In this document: one piece after another, positions 1 through 13,500 of the stretch
How positions within the stretch are numbered: the stretch's first letter is position 1
Layout: every line of letters begins with the position of its first letter
From: Edolisoma coerulescens
Lineage: Eukaryota > Chordata > Aves > Passeriformes > Campephagidae
Direction of reading: 5' to 3'
Assembly: GCA_013397115.1 (NCBI GenBank)
Contig: VWZW01006268.1
Location: 62,001 to 126,000, forward strand
Length of the DNA: 64,000 nt
Notes under the pieces: model-generated
Told to the model about the DNA's origin: nothing
The model's input: only the letters and a program-made list of their open reading frames with translations
Databases searched by the model: none
Position numbers and translations under genes: made by a program

Positions 1-1216
1 TGAAAAAGTGTCTGGAAAAACAAGTCCTCCCTGTTTAAATTAGGAATGTGCCAAATGACTGGCAGGTACTTGATATATAATTTAAATTTAAAACAGGAAG
101 AAACAGTTCTAGATAAAGATCTCCTAGGATATCTAGGGGAAATATATGCACCTATATTTAGCTTATCCCTGGTTTCAACCCCTAACTGCACACACAGCAG
201 CACGCACTTAGCTTTTGAAAAGAACAGGCCTTGATCCTTTAACAAGCTCTGCAAAGCTCCCTAATAAAGTTACGTCCCTGTTAATCACATGTGTGCTCCC
301 CAGTTCCTTCTTTGATACACCTTGTGCGCAAAGATAAACCGTGGAGCCGCAGATGCTCCGGAGTTGTTAGAGAAGGAAGCTGATGGCGGGTGGTCATGGG
401 TGGCAGGTCCTCCGCAGGAATCCTGACCCTGAGGCTTTGCCATGAGAAAGCAGGAACCAGAGAGATTACTCAAGGGCTGAGGGTGACATGGGCAAAGTGT
501 CTTGCTGGAAACCTGCTCCTTCAGTCAACACAGAGGAGCCAACAGGGTCAGGACTGTGAATTAGAAGAGCTTCGAGGTAACTGAGACACAGCTTGACTAG
601 AAACTGAGCGAAAGCTGTTGGAAAGGCCACACTGTGGAGGTGCACATTCAGAAGGAATTTATACAACATGGCATGCGTTCCCCATCACTGCTGGGGAAGG
701 ACAACACATCCTGTAGCACAGGGAGAGAAAAGGGAAGACAAGCCACGGGGAGGCACATAAATCAGTTTGTATATTGACTCTCAAGAATACTTTGCAAAAA
801 CTTTTGTGGAGAGAGAAGTTAAGATGGAGAAGGGAGGCTGGAGAAACAAAACAAGAGGGAGTTCGGGTTGGGGGTGGAGAGTTTAGATATGCTGTTTGGC
901 TTGAGAGAAGGCAGAATGAAGGGAGGGCAAGATTTTTCACAGAAGAGCAAGTCAGCCTGATCAGAGCATCTTGCATAACTTTGCACATTTTGCCCTCTAT
1001 AAAGGCAGAAACTGAAGCAGAGAAAGTGAAGAAATCTGAGCCAGCATGGGGATGTGGGAGGACACTGAGACGGAGGGAAAGAGCTGAGCTAACAACTGCA
1101 TCAGTAAAGGTCAGGGTAGACAGAGCAGGGAGGTGAGGCTGAGCCTATGCAGACTTCCTTCTGTAACACACTGACCTTAATGAAAATTACCAATGTTCTT
1201 CCTTTGACACCTGCAG
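1..1216. other. Upstream flank or 5' intron of FAT2
   Basis: No coding region is recognisable here. The stretch ends in a splice acceptor (pyrimidine-rich run, then CTGCAG at 1211-1216) directly before the first coding exon of FAT2. It must therefore contain at least part of an intron, and the first non-coding exon lies in it or further left. A TATA-like site at 998-1004 and a possible donor at 1133 are described separately. I see no repeat. Confidence 0.7.
998..1132 (+). promoter_or_regulatory. FAT2: Candidate TATA box and non-coding first exon of FAT2
   Basis: A TATAAAG motif stands at 998-1004. About 130 nt downstream, AG|GTGAGG at 1131-1136 is a good splice donor. A CTGAC branch-like motif (1171-1175) and the real acceptor at 1215-1216 follow. 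Together they would make a first exon of roughly 1028-1132 and an intron of only 84 nt. The arrangement is consistent with a promoter but is inference; the true first exon may lie outside the window. Confidence 0.22.
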
Positions 1217-4200
1217 GGCTCAAGGAGACACCGCACCATGGAAGTCTCCATCAGGAGGCACTTCCTGAGTGTTGCTGTTTTCCTGATGCATTGTGTGGTC
1301 CACAAGGCGAGCTGTGAGAAGGGCAACACTTCCCCTCTGCATTTCACCCACTTTTTCTACAATGCCACCATCTATGAGAATTCAGCCCCCAAGACCTACG
1401 TGGAGAGCTACATCAAAATGGGTATTTACAAGAGAGACCCTGAGTGGGACATCAGGTACAGAATAGCCTCTGGGGACAACACTGGTCTGTTTAAAACAGA
1501 GGAGCATGTGATTGGGGATTTCTGCTTCTTGAGAATAAGAACCAGGAGCAGCAACACAGCACTTTTAAATCGTGAGGTCAAAGACAGTTACATGTTAATA
1601 ATCAAGGCCACAGAGAGCACCTTTGCCTATGAAGCCTGGGCCAAAGTCTTGATCCATATTCTGGACAGAAATGACTTGAAACCTCTCTTTTCACCCCCCT
1701 CATATAAAGTGTCCATCAGAGAAGACACTCCTCTGAAAACAGTGATTAGCATGCTCAGTGCCACTGACGCCGACGCTGGCCAGAATGCTGAGTTCTACTA
1801 TGCCCTCAACACCAAGTCCAACCTATTCACCGTGCACCCCACCACGGGGGCAGTTATAGTCACAGGCAGGCTGAACAGCACCCATCGAGGCAGGCATAAC
1901 CTGCAGGTTTTGGCTGTGGACAGAATGAGGAAGATCACTGAGGGGAATGGCTTTGGGAACTTGGCCAGTCTCACAATCCAAGTGGAGCCATCTGCCAGGA
2001 AACCCCCCTCTATCTCCTCGGTGAAGGTGACATCACCTGACTCAGACGAAGACTTTATCTATGCAACTCTCTCTGTAGAAAGTGGTGACTCAGAAGCAGG
2101 AATTGATTCGGTTGAGTTTGTGGATGGAGATCCAGGAAGACATTTCAAAGCCATCAAATCCTACTGTGGGAGCACTGAGTTCATGATTGTGTCAAACAAA
2201 GAGATAAACTGGTTACTTTACCCATTTGGTTTCAACCTCAGCGTGCAAGCCAAGGACAAGAGCAAGCCACCACTGTTCTCTCCTGTCAGAGCTGTCCACA
2301 TACCTCCCTCCAAGTATGTTTCTGCCAGGTTTGAGAAAGAAGTCTACCGGGTCCAGCTCAGTGAATTTTCCCCAGCTGGAAGCCAAGTTGTTATGGTGAA
2401 GATCACACCAGTTTTCCCAAATCTTAAATATGTTTTGAGACCTACTTCTGACAGCACAAGCTTTAAGATCAATCCTCGCACTGGACTGATAACTACAGTC
2501 AGAGCAATGGACTTCCATGAGCAGTCTAGTTTTGAGCTTGAAGTTACAACCAGTAACAGTCACACATCCACAACTGTTATCGTTGACATCACTGACTGCA
2601 ACAATCACGCTCCAAGTTTTACTCAGTCTTCGTACCATGGGGCCTTTGATGAAAATGTTCCTCCTGGTACCAGTGTCTTAACAGTAAGGGCTACGGATGA
2701 AGATAAAGGAGACAATGGCTTTGTCACCTACAGCATAGCCAACCAGAAATCAGTTCCCTTTGTCATTGACCCCTATTCTGGCGTCATTTCCACCTCCAAG
2801 TCGATGGACTATGAGTTGATGCAGCGATGGTACCACCTGCGAGTGTGGGCGTCAGATTGGGGCTCACCCTTCCGCCACGAGACGGAGGTGTACGTCTCCC
2901 TCACGCTGAGCAATGTCAACGACAACGCTCCTGTGTTTGAGAAGGCAAGCTGCAGTGGCACCATCCCACGGGACTTTCCAGTTGGGAGCCCTGTGGCCAC
3001 GGTCTCTGCAATCGACAGTGATGAGCTGCAGCATATCAAATACGAAATCAAGTCTGGCAACGAGTTACAGCATTTTGAACTAAATCCCATCTCTGGAGTA
3101 ATATCCCTTAGAATATCTCTGCGAGATCTTCCTTCTGAACAGCCACTTTTCTACTCTTTGAAAATAACTGCAACAGATGGAGAGAACTACGCTTTGCCAA
3201 CATCTGTAAACATCACTGTGGTCAGCCAAGGTCTCCCCGTCAAAATGCAGTGTGAGGAGACAGGAGTCTTGAAGCAACTGACAGAAACCATCATACATTC
3301 CATCGAATCTCAGTCTCAAGGCCGTGGGCAGGATGATGAAACGTCTCTGAACTTGCACCTTATAAACCATAATGCTCCCAAGTTTGATGACAGCTTTCCA
3401 CGATCCATTGATATCATAGAGACTGTTCCCATCAACTCAACTATTGCTGACCTTTCAGCCATCGATCCTGACACTGGTTTTAATGGAAAATTGGTTTATG
3501 TGATCTCAGATGGAAATGATGACAGCTGCTTTACCATTGACCTGGAATTGGGTCTCCTTCAAGTCCTCTCTCCTTTAGATCATGAACAAACCAGCTTCTA
3601 TATTCTTAACATTACTGTGTACGACCTTGGCACACCACAAAAATCATCTTGGAAACTATTGGCTGTGAATGTGTTGGATACCAATGATAATACTCCTAAA
3701 TTCCCTCAAGGTGCTTATTGGGTGGCAATACCAGAACATGTAGCAGCAGGGACAACAATAGCTCAACTGAAAGCAGAAGATGCTGATACAGATGACAATG
3801 GGAGAGTAAAATATTCTCTCCTAACCCCCACGGACAAGTTTGCCATTAACAGTGTCACTGGAGAAGTGATGGTTACAGGTGCTCTAGATAGAGAATTATG
3901 GCCTTGCTATGTGCTGAAAATAGAAGCTAGGGACCAGCCCAAAGCAGGCTTCCAGCTGTTCTCCGTTACGGACCTCGTTGTGACTCTGGAGGATGTAAAT
4001 GACAACACCCCACAGTGCCTCCCAGCCCTCAACAGTGTGAAGGTCCCCGAAGACCTGCCCGTGGGGACCATTGTCCTGTTTCTGGAGGCTTTTGACCCTG
4101 ACACTGGCTCTGGGGGGGAGGTGAGGTACAGCCTCATTAATGACGAGGAGATGATGTTCCATGTGGATAAGCTGACCGGGGCGCTCCGTTTGGAGAAGGA

Positions 4201-4502
4201 GCTGGACTATGAGAAGAGGGACTCTTACAATCTAACCGTGCAGGTCAGTGACGGTGGGAAGCCCTTCTCTCGCTCTTCCCTCTGCCAGCTGGAAGTGAAC
4301 GTCATTGATGTCAACGAGAACTTGCACCCACCACGCTTTGCCTCCTTTGTCTTCAAAGGCTGGGTGCAGGAGAACAGCCCTAAGGGCACGTCGGTGATGA
4401 TAGTCACGGCAAAGGACATCGACAGGGGCAAAGATGGAGAGGTTCAGTATTTCCTCCGAGAAGGCACTGGCCTGTCCGTCTTCCGCATCGAAAAGGACAC
4501 AG
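1217..4502 (+). CDS. FAT2: FAT2 coding exon 1: 5' UTR end, signal peptide, cadherin repeats 1-10
   Basis: The acceptor is at 1215-1216, the 5' UTR tail is 1217-1237, and the ATG is at 1238. The donor is ACAG|GTAAGG (phase 1). Residues 1-1088 hold the leader (hydrophobic SVAVFLMHCVV), nine whole cadherin repeats and most of the tenth. Standard calcium-binding linkers (for example DTNDNTP, DVNDNTP) alternate with degenerate ones (DRNDLKP, DCNNHAP, INHNAP). The degenerate linkers match human FAT2, so they are a family trait and not decay. One exon of this size at the start is typical of FAT-family genes. Confidence 0.97.
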
Positions 4503-7500
4503 GTAAGGACAATTTAATAGTGTACCTTGAAGGCTTAAGCTACCTGCTGTGTTTGGCCTGACTGTTTACAATGTTCTATGCATTCAAGCCTTTCTTGCTT
4601 GTGCAGGGTTATACTAAGTCTGTTCCTGTATCTGGGTAGGAACAAAGAGGGGTTATTCTCCTTAAAATAATGGCAAATCAATGTCTGTCCTCCCCCAAAA
4701 TACCAAGGTCTTCTCTTTCACTTGTGTAACAAAAATGACCCTCAGCACAAGCAAGCCCTCAGCATCCACACAATCTCACAGCCACACATGGTGGGTGCCA
4801 GAAATTTTGTCTGCAGCAAAGAGCAGGAAGCAGACTTGAGACACAGACTGCTCTGGCATCAAGGACTAAGCAGTCTGGGTTCCTTAAATCCCTCACAAAC
4901 ACTCTCTGTCCTTCTCCTAGGCACCATACGGACCATAGGATCACTTGACCGAGAGGGAACGTCTCACTACTGGCTGACTGTGCTAGCCCTTGACCTGGGA
5001 ACAATTCCTCTGTCTTCTGTGACTGAAATCTATATTGAAGTCACCGATACCAATGACAACCCACCTCAGATGTCCAGACCTGTCTTCTATGCTTCTGTGA
5101 TGGAGAATTCCCCACCAAACACATCTGTCCTTCAGCTTGATGCCTTTGATCCAGACTCTAGCTCAGAGGGAAAACTGACTTTTTACATCCTAACTGGAAA
5201 TCCTCAAGGACTCTTCTCCATTAACCTCATTACAGGTAGGACTGACCCAGCTCAGCATCTGTTTTTGAGGCTTCCAAGTGCCCAGAGGATGATACATATT
5301 CAATATAAACAGCCCACACAGCTGCCTTTGTCACACCTTCCTCCTGCAGCAAAAGTCCCAGTCTCCAAATGCACTCTGTGGGGAGTCTGAGGATTGAAAC
5401 CCTCAACCTGAGGGCTGCAATTTGCATCCAGATGGCTCTTAGAATGACACAAATGTGCTACTTTCAAAGCCCTAAACAGAACCAAGCAGTTGTTTTTAAT
5501 CTTCCTCCTTATAAACAACTGCCCTATTGCACAGCCTGAACTGGGGAACACCCTTCTGGAGGTGACTGTTCCTGAGACAGACCCAGGCAGGATTAACAAA
5601 AATGAGTTCCACTGCACTCAAAGGCTCCACCCATTCTCCAGCACTATTAATGTAGTAAGTGTAGTAAGCCTCTTCTGCCATCTTCCTAGACTGTATCTTT
5701 CATCTGAGGATTATTTACCAGATCTTCCAGAGCCATCAAAAACCCGCTGATGTTTTGTGTAAACAGCTTCCTCTAACTATCCCAGCAGAGCTGACATTGG
5801 GCCAGTCTGGCAAGGAAAGCTGTGCCGAGCCCTTCATGCCATCAGCTCCTGGGAGAAGAGGGAAGGGAGGGCACAGAGCCTGAGTATGGGAGAGGATTAA
5901 TTGCATGACTTTGATCTCCTGCAGATGATAAGAGCAGTTCAGCTACTGCAGCGGCATGGAAGCTTGCTCTCAGATGAGGAGCTGGATGTATTGAAAAAAG
6001 CTAGAGCTGCTCTCAGCTACGTGTTACCAGTGGTGTAATGGCTCTCTGGCAGTGCTCTATAGCTGGCTAGGAGGGGAATAGAAGAAAGAAATTATTACTA
6101 TTATTATTATTATTATGATGATGAAACACTAAAATCCTTTTGTCACAAGAACCTCACAGGGTGTATTTGCATGACACTGTATAAATGCACCTGGAGATGT
6201 CAGCTAACTCTGACCACTGCTGCCCACAGGTGTAGCTGTCTGCACTGCCAGAAGCCTTTTAGCCTGGTCAGGACATTGCTCTGCATCCAGCTTTCCCACA
6301 TAATCCAAACAGCTAAGCACAACCCAGCCCCGGGACAGTTTGCACAATGCAGGGTTCTGCAGAAAAGTTCCCTCAGAAGCCTCGTTGCATAAAACCACTG
6401 CCTTCTCGATGGGATGTGGAGCAGGATGGCTATCAGGACACCAGGCTGGCTCCCCTCATCAGCTGATCAGCCATGCACCCTGCAGGAAATTCAGCCTTCG
6501 TGCTGCAGGCAAAGCTTTCACCCCCATGTGAGCGCAGCCCTGCAAAGTCACGCTCCAAGGCTGTCATGTTCCACAGCAAAATGAGTGACTCTGGCAAAAT
6601 CCAAATGTTAGCTAATGAAACACCTCACCTCTACACCAACCCATTAATCCCCATCTTAGACAAAAAAAGCTCTCTCAGGTATGAGTCATCTCCTCTCCAT
6701 CTCTCCCTATAGTCAGGTGATTTGCATGAGAAGAGTGATAAGTTTGTCAGTTCTGAAAGAAACCCATGGGCTGATCTTATCTCTTGGACAGTTGCTGGAG
6801 ATCTCTTCTTTAAACCCTGAGCTTGGAGGTTGTTTAAGGTCCTGCATCCAAGCCTGATGCGGATTCAGTTATCCATTGTTTTACTTGCATGTCACCCAAA
6901 AGAACCTATAATTACCTGTGAACATTGGCATAAACGGAGCAGTTATTCCCTCGTGTTTACAGTATCTAAAGAGAAATCATTTGCTGCTGCTGCCAGAAGG
7001 AGTATCACAGCTTGTCTAACGTTCAGGGCTTTAGGCAGCTTATTGGAAACCCAGCGGTATTTTCATTCTGCAGGCTATTTGCTCCATTAAGTAGAATAAA
7101 ACAATAATCTTTGGTCTCAGCTTGGTAGTGCAGCACTGGAAGATGAACTGCTGGTCTTTCAGAGCCTGGTCATCCCCATTAGTGCAGGATTGTATTCAAA
7201 AAAAGAGGGTTATCCCAGTGCAGGGCAGAAGACTGTGATCAAGATATCTCCTTTTCTCCTATCCCACACGGTCGTTGTCATAAAAGGACAAATAAATCAT
7301 ACTGGTACTGAAATAAGCCAGAGCACGAGAGGACCAGAGGTCAGTCTGGGTCTCTCCTAGGTAGGACATTTCTGGTAGTGGCCTCTTGGCAAAGGGAGAG
7401 CAGGAGGAGGAGGAAGCTTGCTCTCATCCTGTGTCCTAATAGGAGTTAAGGTCCTGATGTACTGCTACAACAGGCAAGTCTACACCCAGAGTAACCCTGC

Positions 7501-10500
7501 AGAACAACCCTGGATAATCATTTAGGGCACAGTGACACACTAAGTAGCCTAATTCTGTTCCTGGTGCTGTGTTTGATCCAGTACCTTGACACAGGGGTGG
7601 ATTGGCCAGTGGAGACATAACCAGCAAGGCCCCTTGACTTCTCCTGAGGCCTTGCACGGAACCAGGAATGGCCATGGTAACTGTCCTGGGCTCCTCCAGC
7701 ATCCCCAAACTACCACAGAAAGGCTCTAAGATCTTCCAGCTCTCAGTTCCCTAAAGAGGGTGGAGAAAAAGGGGGAAAATACATGAAAGGCTAATGAGAA
7801 GAGGGAACAAAACTGTGCACCGAGATGAAAGCTCTGTGCCATCGGCGATGGAATCTCTCCAGCCCAGCCTGGCAGCTGGTGGGGAGCAGTGTTTGTGGGA
7901 GACAGGCATAGATAGCTATACGGAGAGATGGGCAGATAGTAGGGTTTGGGATATTCTTCTGCTGGAAACGTTTTCAGCTTGTTTTGTGCAGGGTTTGATG
8001 TGAAGGGGGTTCGAGTCCAGACAGGACAAGGAGGAACTGGGAGGCTGTGGCAGGAAGAGTCAGGATGAAGCCATTCATCCTGCTGAAAGGCTGTTTGGAG
8101 AATCCTTTTACTTTGGATTATTTGTCTCCAGCTCTTATCTAGTGCTTGTTCTTCTGGTGTTTATTCTGCTGCGTCAGTGTCCGTGGGCTTCCCCAGGATG
8201 CCTGTGGTTCCCTGCATTTCTCTAGGAGGAAGGACATCTGGCTCTTTAAGTCTGAGGGATGGCTGCATGGCTGCTCCCCAAATCAACATAACTCACAGCT
8301 GAGCATGGAGCGGTGCACAGCAGGGTCAGAACAAGAGGTGGGGTGGTAGAAGGAGAAGGAAAAAAAGGTTAAATGGAATGCAGGACTGAGACAAGAGACA
8401 GAGAATTTCAGGAGAACAACCTCTTCCCTTCTCAGGCTCTTGTGAAAGCCTCAGTGCCTGCAAACCTGATTCTGGCTATTTTAACTATCTTAGATTTTCC
8501 CCCCTGCAGCAAAGGCAGGGGGCCAGCAACCTCCACCCCAGCCCTGTTCTTGCCAGCAGAAGTTATTATTATTTTTTTGTTCCCTGACAACAATGCCCTG
8601 GTAATTTTGGTGCTCCTGTTCCAACATGACCAGCCTTCCTCTCTGCCCTTTCCAGGCAGCAAGCAGGAGAAAGGCAGACAATCCTTTCCCATTGCTGTGT
8701 GTGGACAGGCTGCTGGAGCACAGTCTGTGCCCGTCTGCGTGCGGGCAGCAGAAGGGACTGTTTCTGGATCTCCAGGTGGATGCAGAGCTTGGCTAATTGG
8801 CCAGGTGTAATTAGGACCTTTGACAGTTTTGTTCAGTCTCTGCAGGATTCAGCAGAAACCTTCAGGGCCTCATGCAAGAACACAAATAAAGGACACCCAC
8901 TCAACTCCATCACGAGTCCCATGGGACAGGCTGGATGGGGTTTTCCAGCAGGGCAGGGTACTGATAACTCACACACATGTGCATGCACACACAAAACACT
9001 CATTAAAACTAAGCATGCACTTCCCAGGCCTTGTAGGGGACAGCAGAAAGAACCAAGGAACTGTGTCCCCAGGCCACAAAAGCTGATGGCAGTTCCCCTT
9101 TAATAACAGCTTCCAGTTCCATTTTAGCCCTCTGGCCTCACAGGGTGTATAACCAAGCAGCAGCAAATGAAAATGTGCATTAATTCCAGCGGGCTCCTCT
9201 CAGGAATCGTGTGCAGTGTCCATCTCCCCGCTCCGGGTGCTCCATGGCCGTGTGAACACTGCTGTCAGTTTGTGCATCTCGGCATTGCCCAGCGCCACGG
9301 CTCCAAACGGGAATTAGGGCAATTAACCCTAATTAATTAACCACAAGGGCTTTCAGATCCCAGGGCAGAGTGGTGACTGGCTCCAGAAGGGGGAACTGGG
9401 AGCCGCGGTTGGGCACGGAGTAAGGGACAGAGTTTGCCTGGAGTCAGGAGGAGAAGCCAACCCTTTGCCTTGTGGCTCAGCAGATATGAAGATAAACCAA
9501 AAAATTCCATCTGGTGAGACTCCCAGCTGGGATACAGTACAGGTTATGTGATAGAGAGCAGAGTCAGCTCTTACTCCCCAGGAGATCTGAGTATCTTCAG
9601 TGGTACAGACACGCAAGAGTGTCATTAAATTCCAGTTCATCTGCCTTCACTACAGTCCTTCTCCAGCCCTAGAAAGCTCAGCTACGATCCTGTTTTCTTT
9701 CATTTTTTTCATTAAGTGATGTAAGAATTTCAGGGTGTGGCCAGGCAAATTTGTGGCCAGGCAGATCCAGATAGTCACTTTAGAGTGGTTAAATTCCCTT
9801 CCATCAGCTGGCATGCAGTAATCCAATGCAAACAAGGTGTTAGTCTGCTGCAAGTGGATTTTGCAATCTGATAAACCAGAAACATCCCCAGTGCACACAT
9901 GGGTGTCAGGCAGCTCCGTTGTCAATGTCTGTGTGTCCTGTGAGCTTATTAGGCCAAAATTATGAAGCATCCCCTGAGGTAGCTGGAGTTCTGGGCTCAA
10001 TAGCCAACCTGTTGGGACAGGAGCATCAGAGATCCCAGTGAACTGCTCAGTGAATTGCTGCTGCTGCAATTTCTTCTCCAGGCCCCCATTAGGAGAGCAT
10101 TTCCACAAGTTTTGCTGCTGATGGACGCCTACAGCCTCTCACTAACCTGGGAAAGTTTTAAAAGCTCCAGTGGGCTCTCTGCTGAGTCCACCTGCTGAGA
10201 TGTTAAAAGGATGATTAGGGAGAGAAAAAAAACCACTATGACAGACAAGCAAACAGAATTTTTCAAGCCATCTTGTCATAGCACATTAAGGAATGTTGAT
10301 TTATGATTGTAAAGCATCAAATAAGTGTTTAGCGCCGTGGCTGCTGCCAAACGTGAATAATCCCAGAGAACAAGTGGAAACAGTCATGCTCCAAGCAGCT
10401 GCTCCTTGCTCCCTCCTTCAGCTGCCTGGTGTTTCCTGCAGCCATTTGAAATTTTCTCCTGCCTGTCGTGCTCAGACAGACGTGCACCAAAAGTGTGGCA

Positions 10501-13500
10501 CAGCTGAAGAAAATACTATTAATTAGAGCTTTCTGGTTTTGGACCAGAAATGAGAGTTGGGATGGCTTCGTGCAGCTGGGATTTACAAGTCTTTCAGGAC
10601 ACACAAGTGCACGTGCTCACACCACTGCACATGCACATGGCATCACATGCAAAGCATTTCCCAGGGTAGCATGAGCCTGGGTCACTGCTTGCTGTGCTCA
10701 GCAAAACTCACCCTGCCTTTCGTTGGTGTGAAGAAGCAGAACTTCCCTTCACAAGGAAGAGAGAGACCTTGGCAACTGGGAGTGGACAAAAACACTCACA
10801 GGTGTCAGACTTGGTGACTTTCAGGAGGTCAAACATTGCATACACAATTTCCATCATTGTTAAAGAAGTTGTGAAAATGGTCTAGAGCTGCTTTTCCCCG
10901 AAAGTGAAGAGTCAAGGCACTCTGCAAGGACAGTTATGAAACCAGACATGGAAACAGAAGCCTCAATTCCATCCTTTCCACACTTGCATCTACTCAGCTT
11001 AGTCATGGACAAGCCAGAAAGAGGCAATTATGATGATTTTGTTTCAGCTCTAGTTTATTATAGCCACAATTCCTCCCTCCTGCATCCAACCAATTCCCTG
11101 TGGTTAAACTATTGTGTATTTTTCAGAAATCCCTCAAATCTTGCAATTGTTGGAGGACTCATCCTGTCTCTCAGCAAGGCTTAAATAATACACCAACATT
11201 ATTATCGACTGTGTACCTTATTTTTAGCCTGAATGCATTTGTTGTAGCAGTCGAGTAGAGGGTATTTCCCAAGACAGAAGACAAACTTTTGTCAAAACAC
11301 TGTAAATTACAAAGAGCAAGGCTCAGCACAGGGAAAACAGGAGTCGAGACTTGTTAAGAGGCCAGGCTTGTGCCAGCACATGCAGAATGTTTTTTACTTA
11401 GAGGCATAAGAAAAGTTTTGTTTTCATGGTCCTGCAGCTTTTCTCACCTAATGCCTTGCCAACCCTCAACTGATGCAGGCATCTGGTAGGTGTTCCCCCT
11501 CCTCCGTGGTCTCTGTGATCAGAGAGCAGGAGCAACACCTCCACAGAGGGATTCACGCTGGGAGGGGATGGGTTTCCCTCTGGGGGTATCTGTCTTTCTC
11601 CTCTGATCACAAAGGGAACCTGAAATGGGACAGGTGGGCAGGCTGATGTTGGGCATTCAGGGATCTGATCAGCCCTGGCTTTGCTTGCATGCTGAGTCTT
11701 GGAGCTCAAAGGATTTCTTTCTTGGCAGGTCTGATTTCCACGACTTCACGGCAGCTGGATCGAGAATACAAGGCTGAACATATCCTAGAGGTGGGTAATG
11801 ATGATTGTAATTAGTTTTATTTACCTACAAGTGTATTAAGTCCTCAAAGAGCTTTCCTTGCAAGTTGGAGCACAGAGAAAGAATCTCATCCCATCACCTC
11901 CCAACTGCTGGGAAACTTAATTAAATGGTGTGTGTTAACCCAAGAGACAGCTGCAGCAGTACTGCGGGGTTTATTATTTTCTTGCTGAAGACTGGAGCAA
12001 AAGTTCTGCTCTGGAAGCTGTGGGAATGCAGAAGAGGACTGGAACTGTCCTCTAGCAGGATGATTTATACATTACGGGGGAAAGAGCAAGCCAGAGAAAT
12101 CCACCCTCGTTTATCTCATTGTATCAGACATTGCTGTGTAGCTTTGGTCACCAGCCCCCACCCTCAGCTGCTCCCAGCTATGAGTATTCCCATCAGAGGG
12201 ATCTGGAGGTTTTTGAGTCCATCAGGGTGATGGGGGATAAGACATTTCTCTCTGCAATAGAACATGCTGTGAGCGTGCACAGGCAGGGCAGGGTGAGGAT
12301 GGTTGGTACCTCGCCAAGCCACTGCAATACAAACGTTTTCAGCAGTGTGATCTCCAGTGTCCAGCCTGACCCACTGCCCGGAGCAGCTGGGAGCAGGAGC
12401 CCTGCAAACTCATCCCCCTGGGCATGGACAGGCCCTGCACAGGGCCAGCTACAGCACCGGGCTTTGCCCTGCAGAGAGGAGCAGTGCCTTTGAAAATGTT
12501 GAGATAAAATGCAGGCCCACACAAAGACCCCTGGCTGAGTCATTGCCCACCAGGATGGAGGCTGGCTGGTCACACTCCGGGTCACATCCGAGGGCCCTGT
12601 CACCTTCTGCCTTTGCTTGCTGACAGGTGGCTGTCTCTGACAACGGAGAGCCTGCCCTGAAGTCCACCAGCAGAGTCGTGATCCAAGTCCTGGATGCCAA
12701 CGACAGCCCTCCCAGTTTTCCCCACAAGCTCTTCATGGTGCAGCTCCCCGAGAGAGAGGCCTCGGAGACCCCGCTGCCGGTCTACAGGCTGATCGCTTCT
12801 GACCGTGACCAGGGCCAGAACAGCCAGATCACCTACACCATCGAGGAGGAGGAGGAGGGGATATTCACCATCAACCCCACAACCGGCACAGTCTTCTCCA
12901 GGAAAGCCTTTCCTGCCTCCGAATACAACATACTCACGGTGAGAGGAGAGGGAAACAAACAGCAGAGCAGAAGAAATGGGTGGAGAGGGAGAGAGAGAAA
13001 AGGGTGCAGAAACAGAAAGGATAAAAGAGGGAAAGAGATGGAGAAAATGCAGCAGTGGGAGGAGAGCTTGAATAAGGCAAATGCGTTACAGGGAGGGAAA
13101 GTGGGAGGGAATGATAGGAAGTGCAGACAGTAAGAAGCTATTAAAAATGGACAATACATTTCAAATTACTGTCCAGCCTACCCCCAGAGAGGAATACAGT
13201 GATCCATAATCCCATGCAGATGTGGACCCAAACCTGAACAGTCTTTGGGTTCCATCATGCCGCTATTTGACGTTCTGATCAGGCCATGGAGCTTGGATGT
13301 AGGCTCAAAGCCCTCTCAGTCTGTGGGTCCTTGCAGTAAGGCTTGTGATCCAGGTCCGTGCTATGGATAGAGCTTGGCAGATTTACTTGACAATAAAGAG
13401 GAATTTGGGTTGCATGGCTTTGCCTTGGAAGCTGGAGCATGGACCACTGGCTCAAGATTTGTTTCGTGGGATTTTGGGCACACTGGGAGCTGAAACTCCT

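Noticed and set aside
4503..4561. Apparent premature stop after FAT2 residue 1107
   Set aside because: The frame simply reads through the donor at 4503 into the intron; the spliced frame continues at 4921.
9650..10108. 152-codon minus-strand open frame in FAT2 intron 2
   Set aside because: No similarity to any family I know; no splice or promoter context.
12841..12857. GAG repeat as a possible expansion-type microsatellite
   Set aside because: It is only five codons, in frame, in a loop of a cadherin repeat; ordinary.
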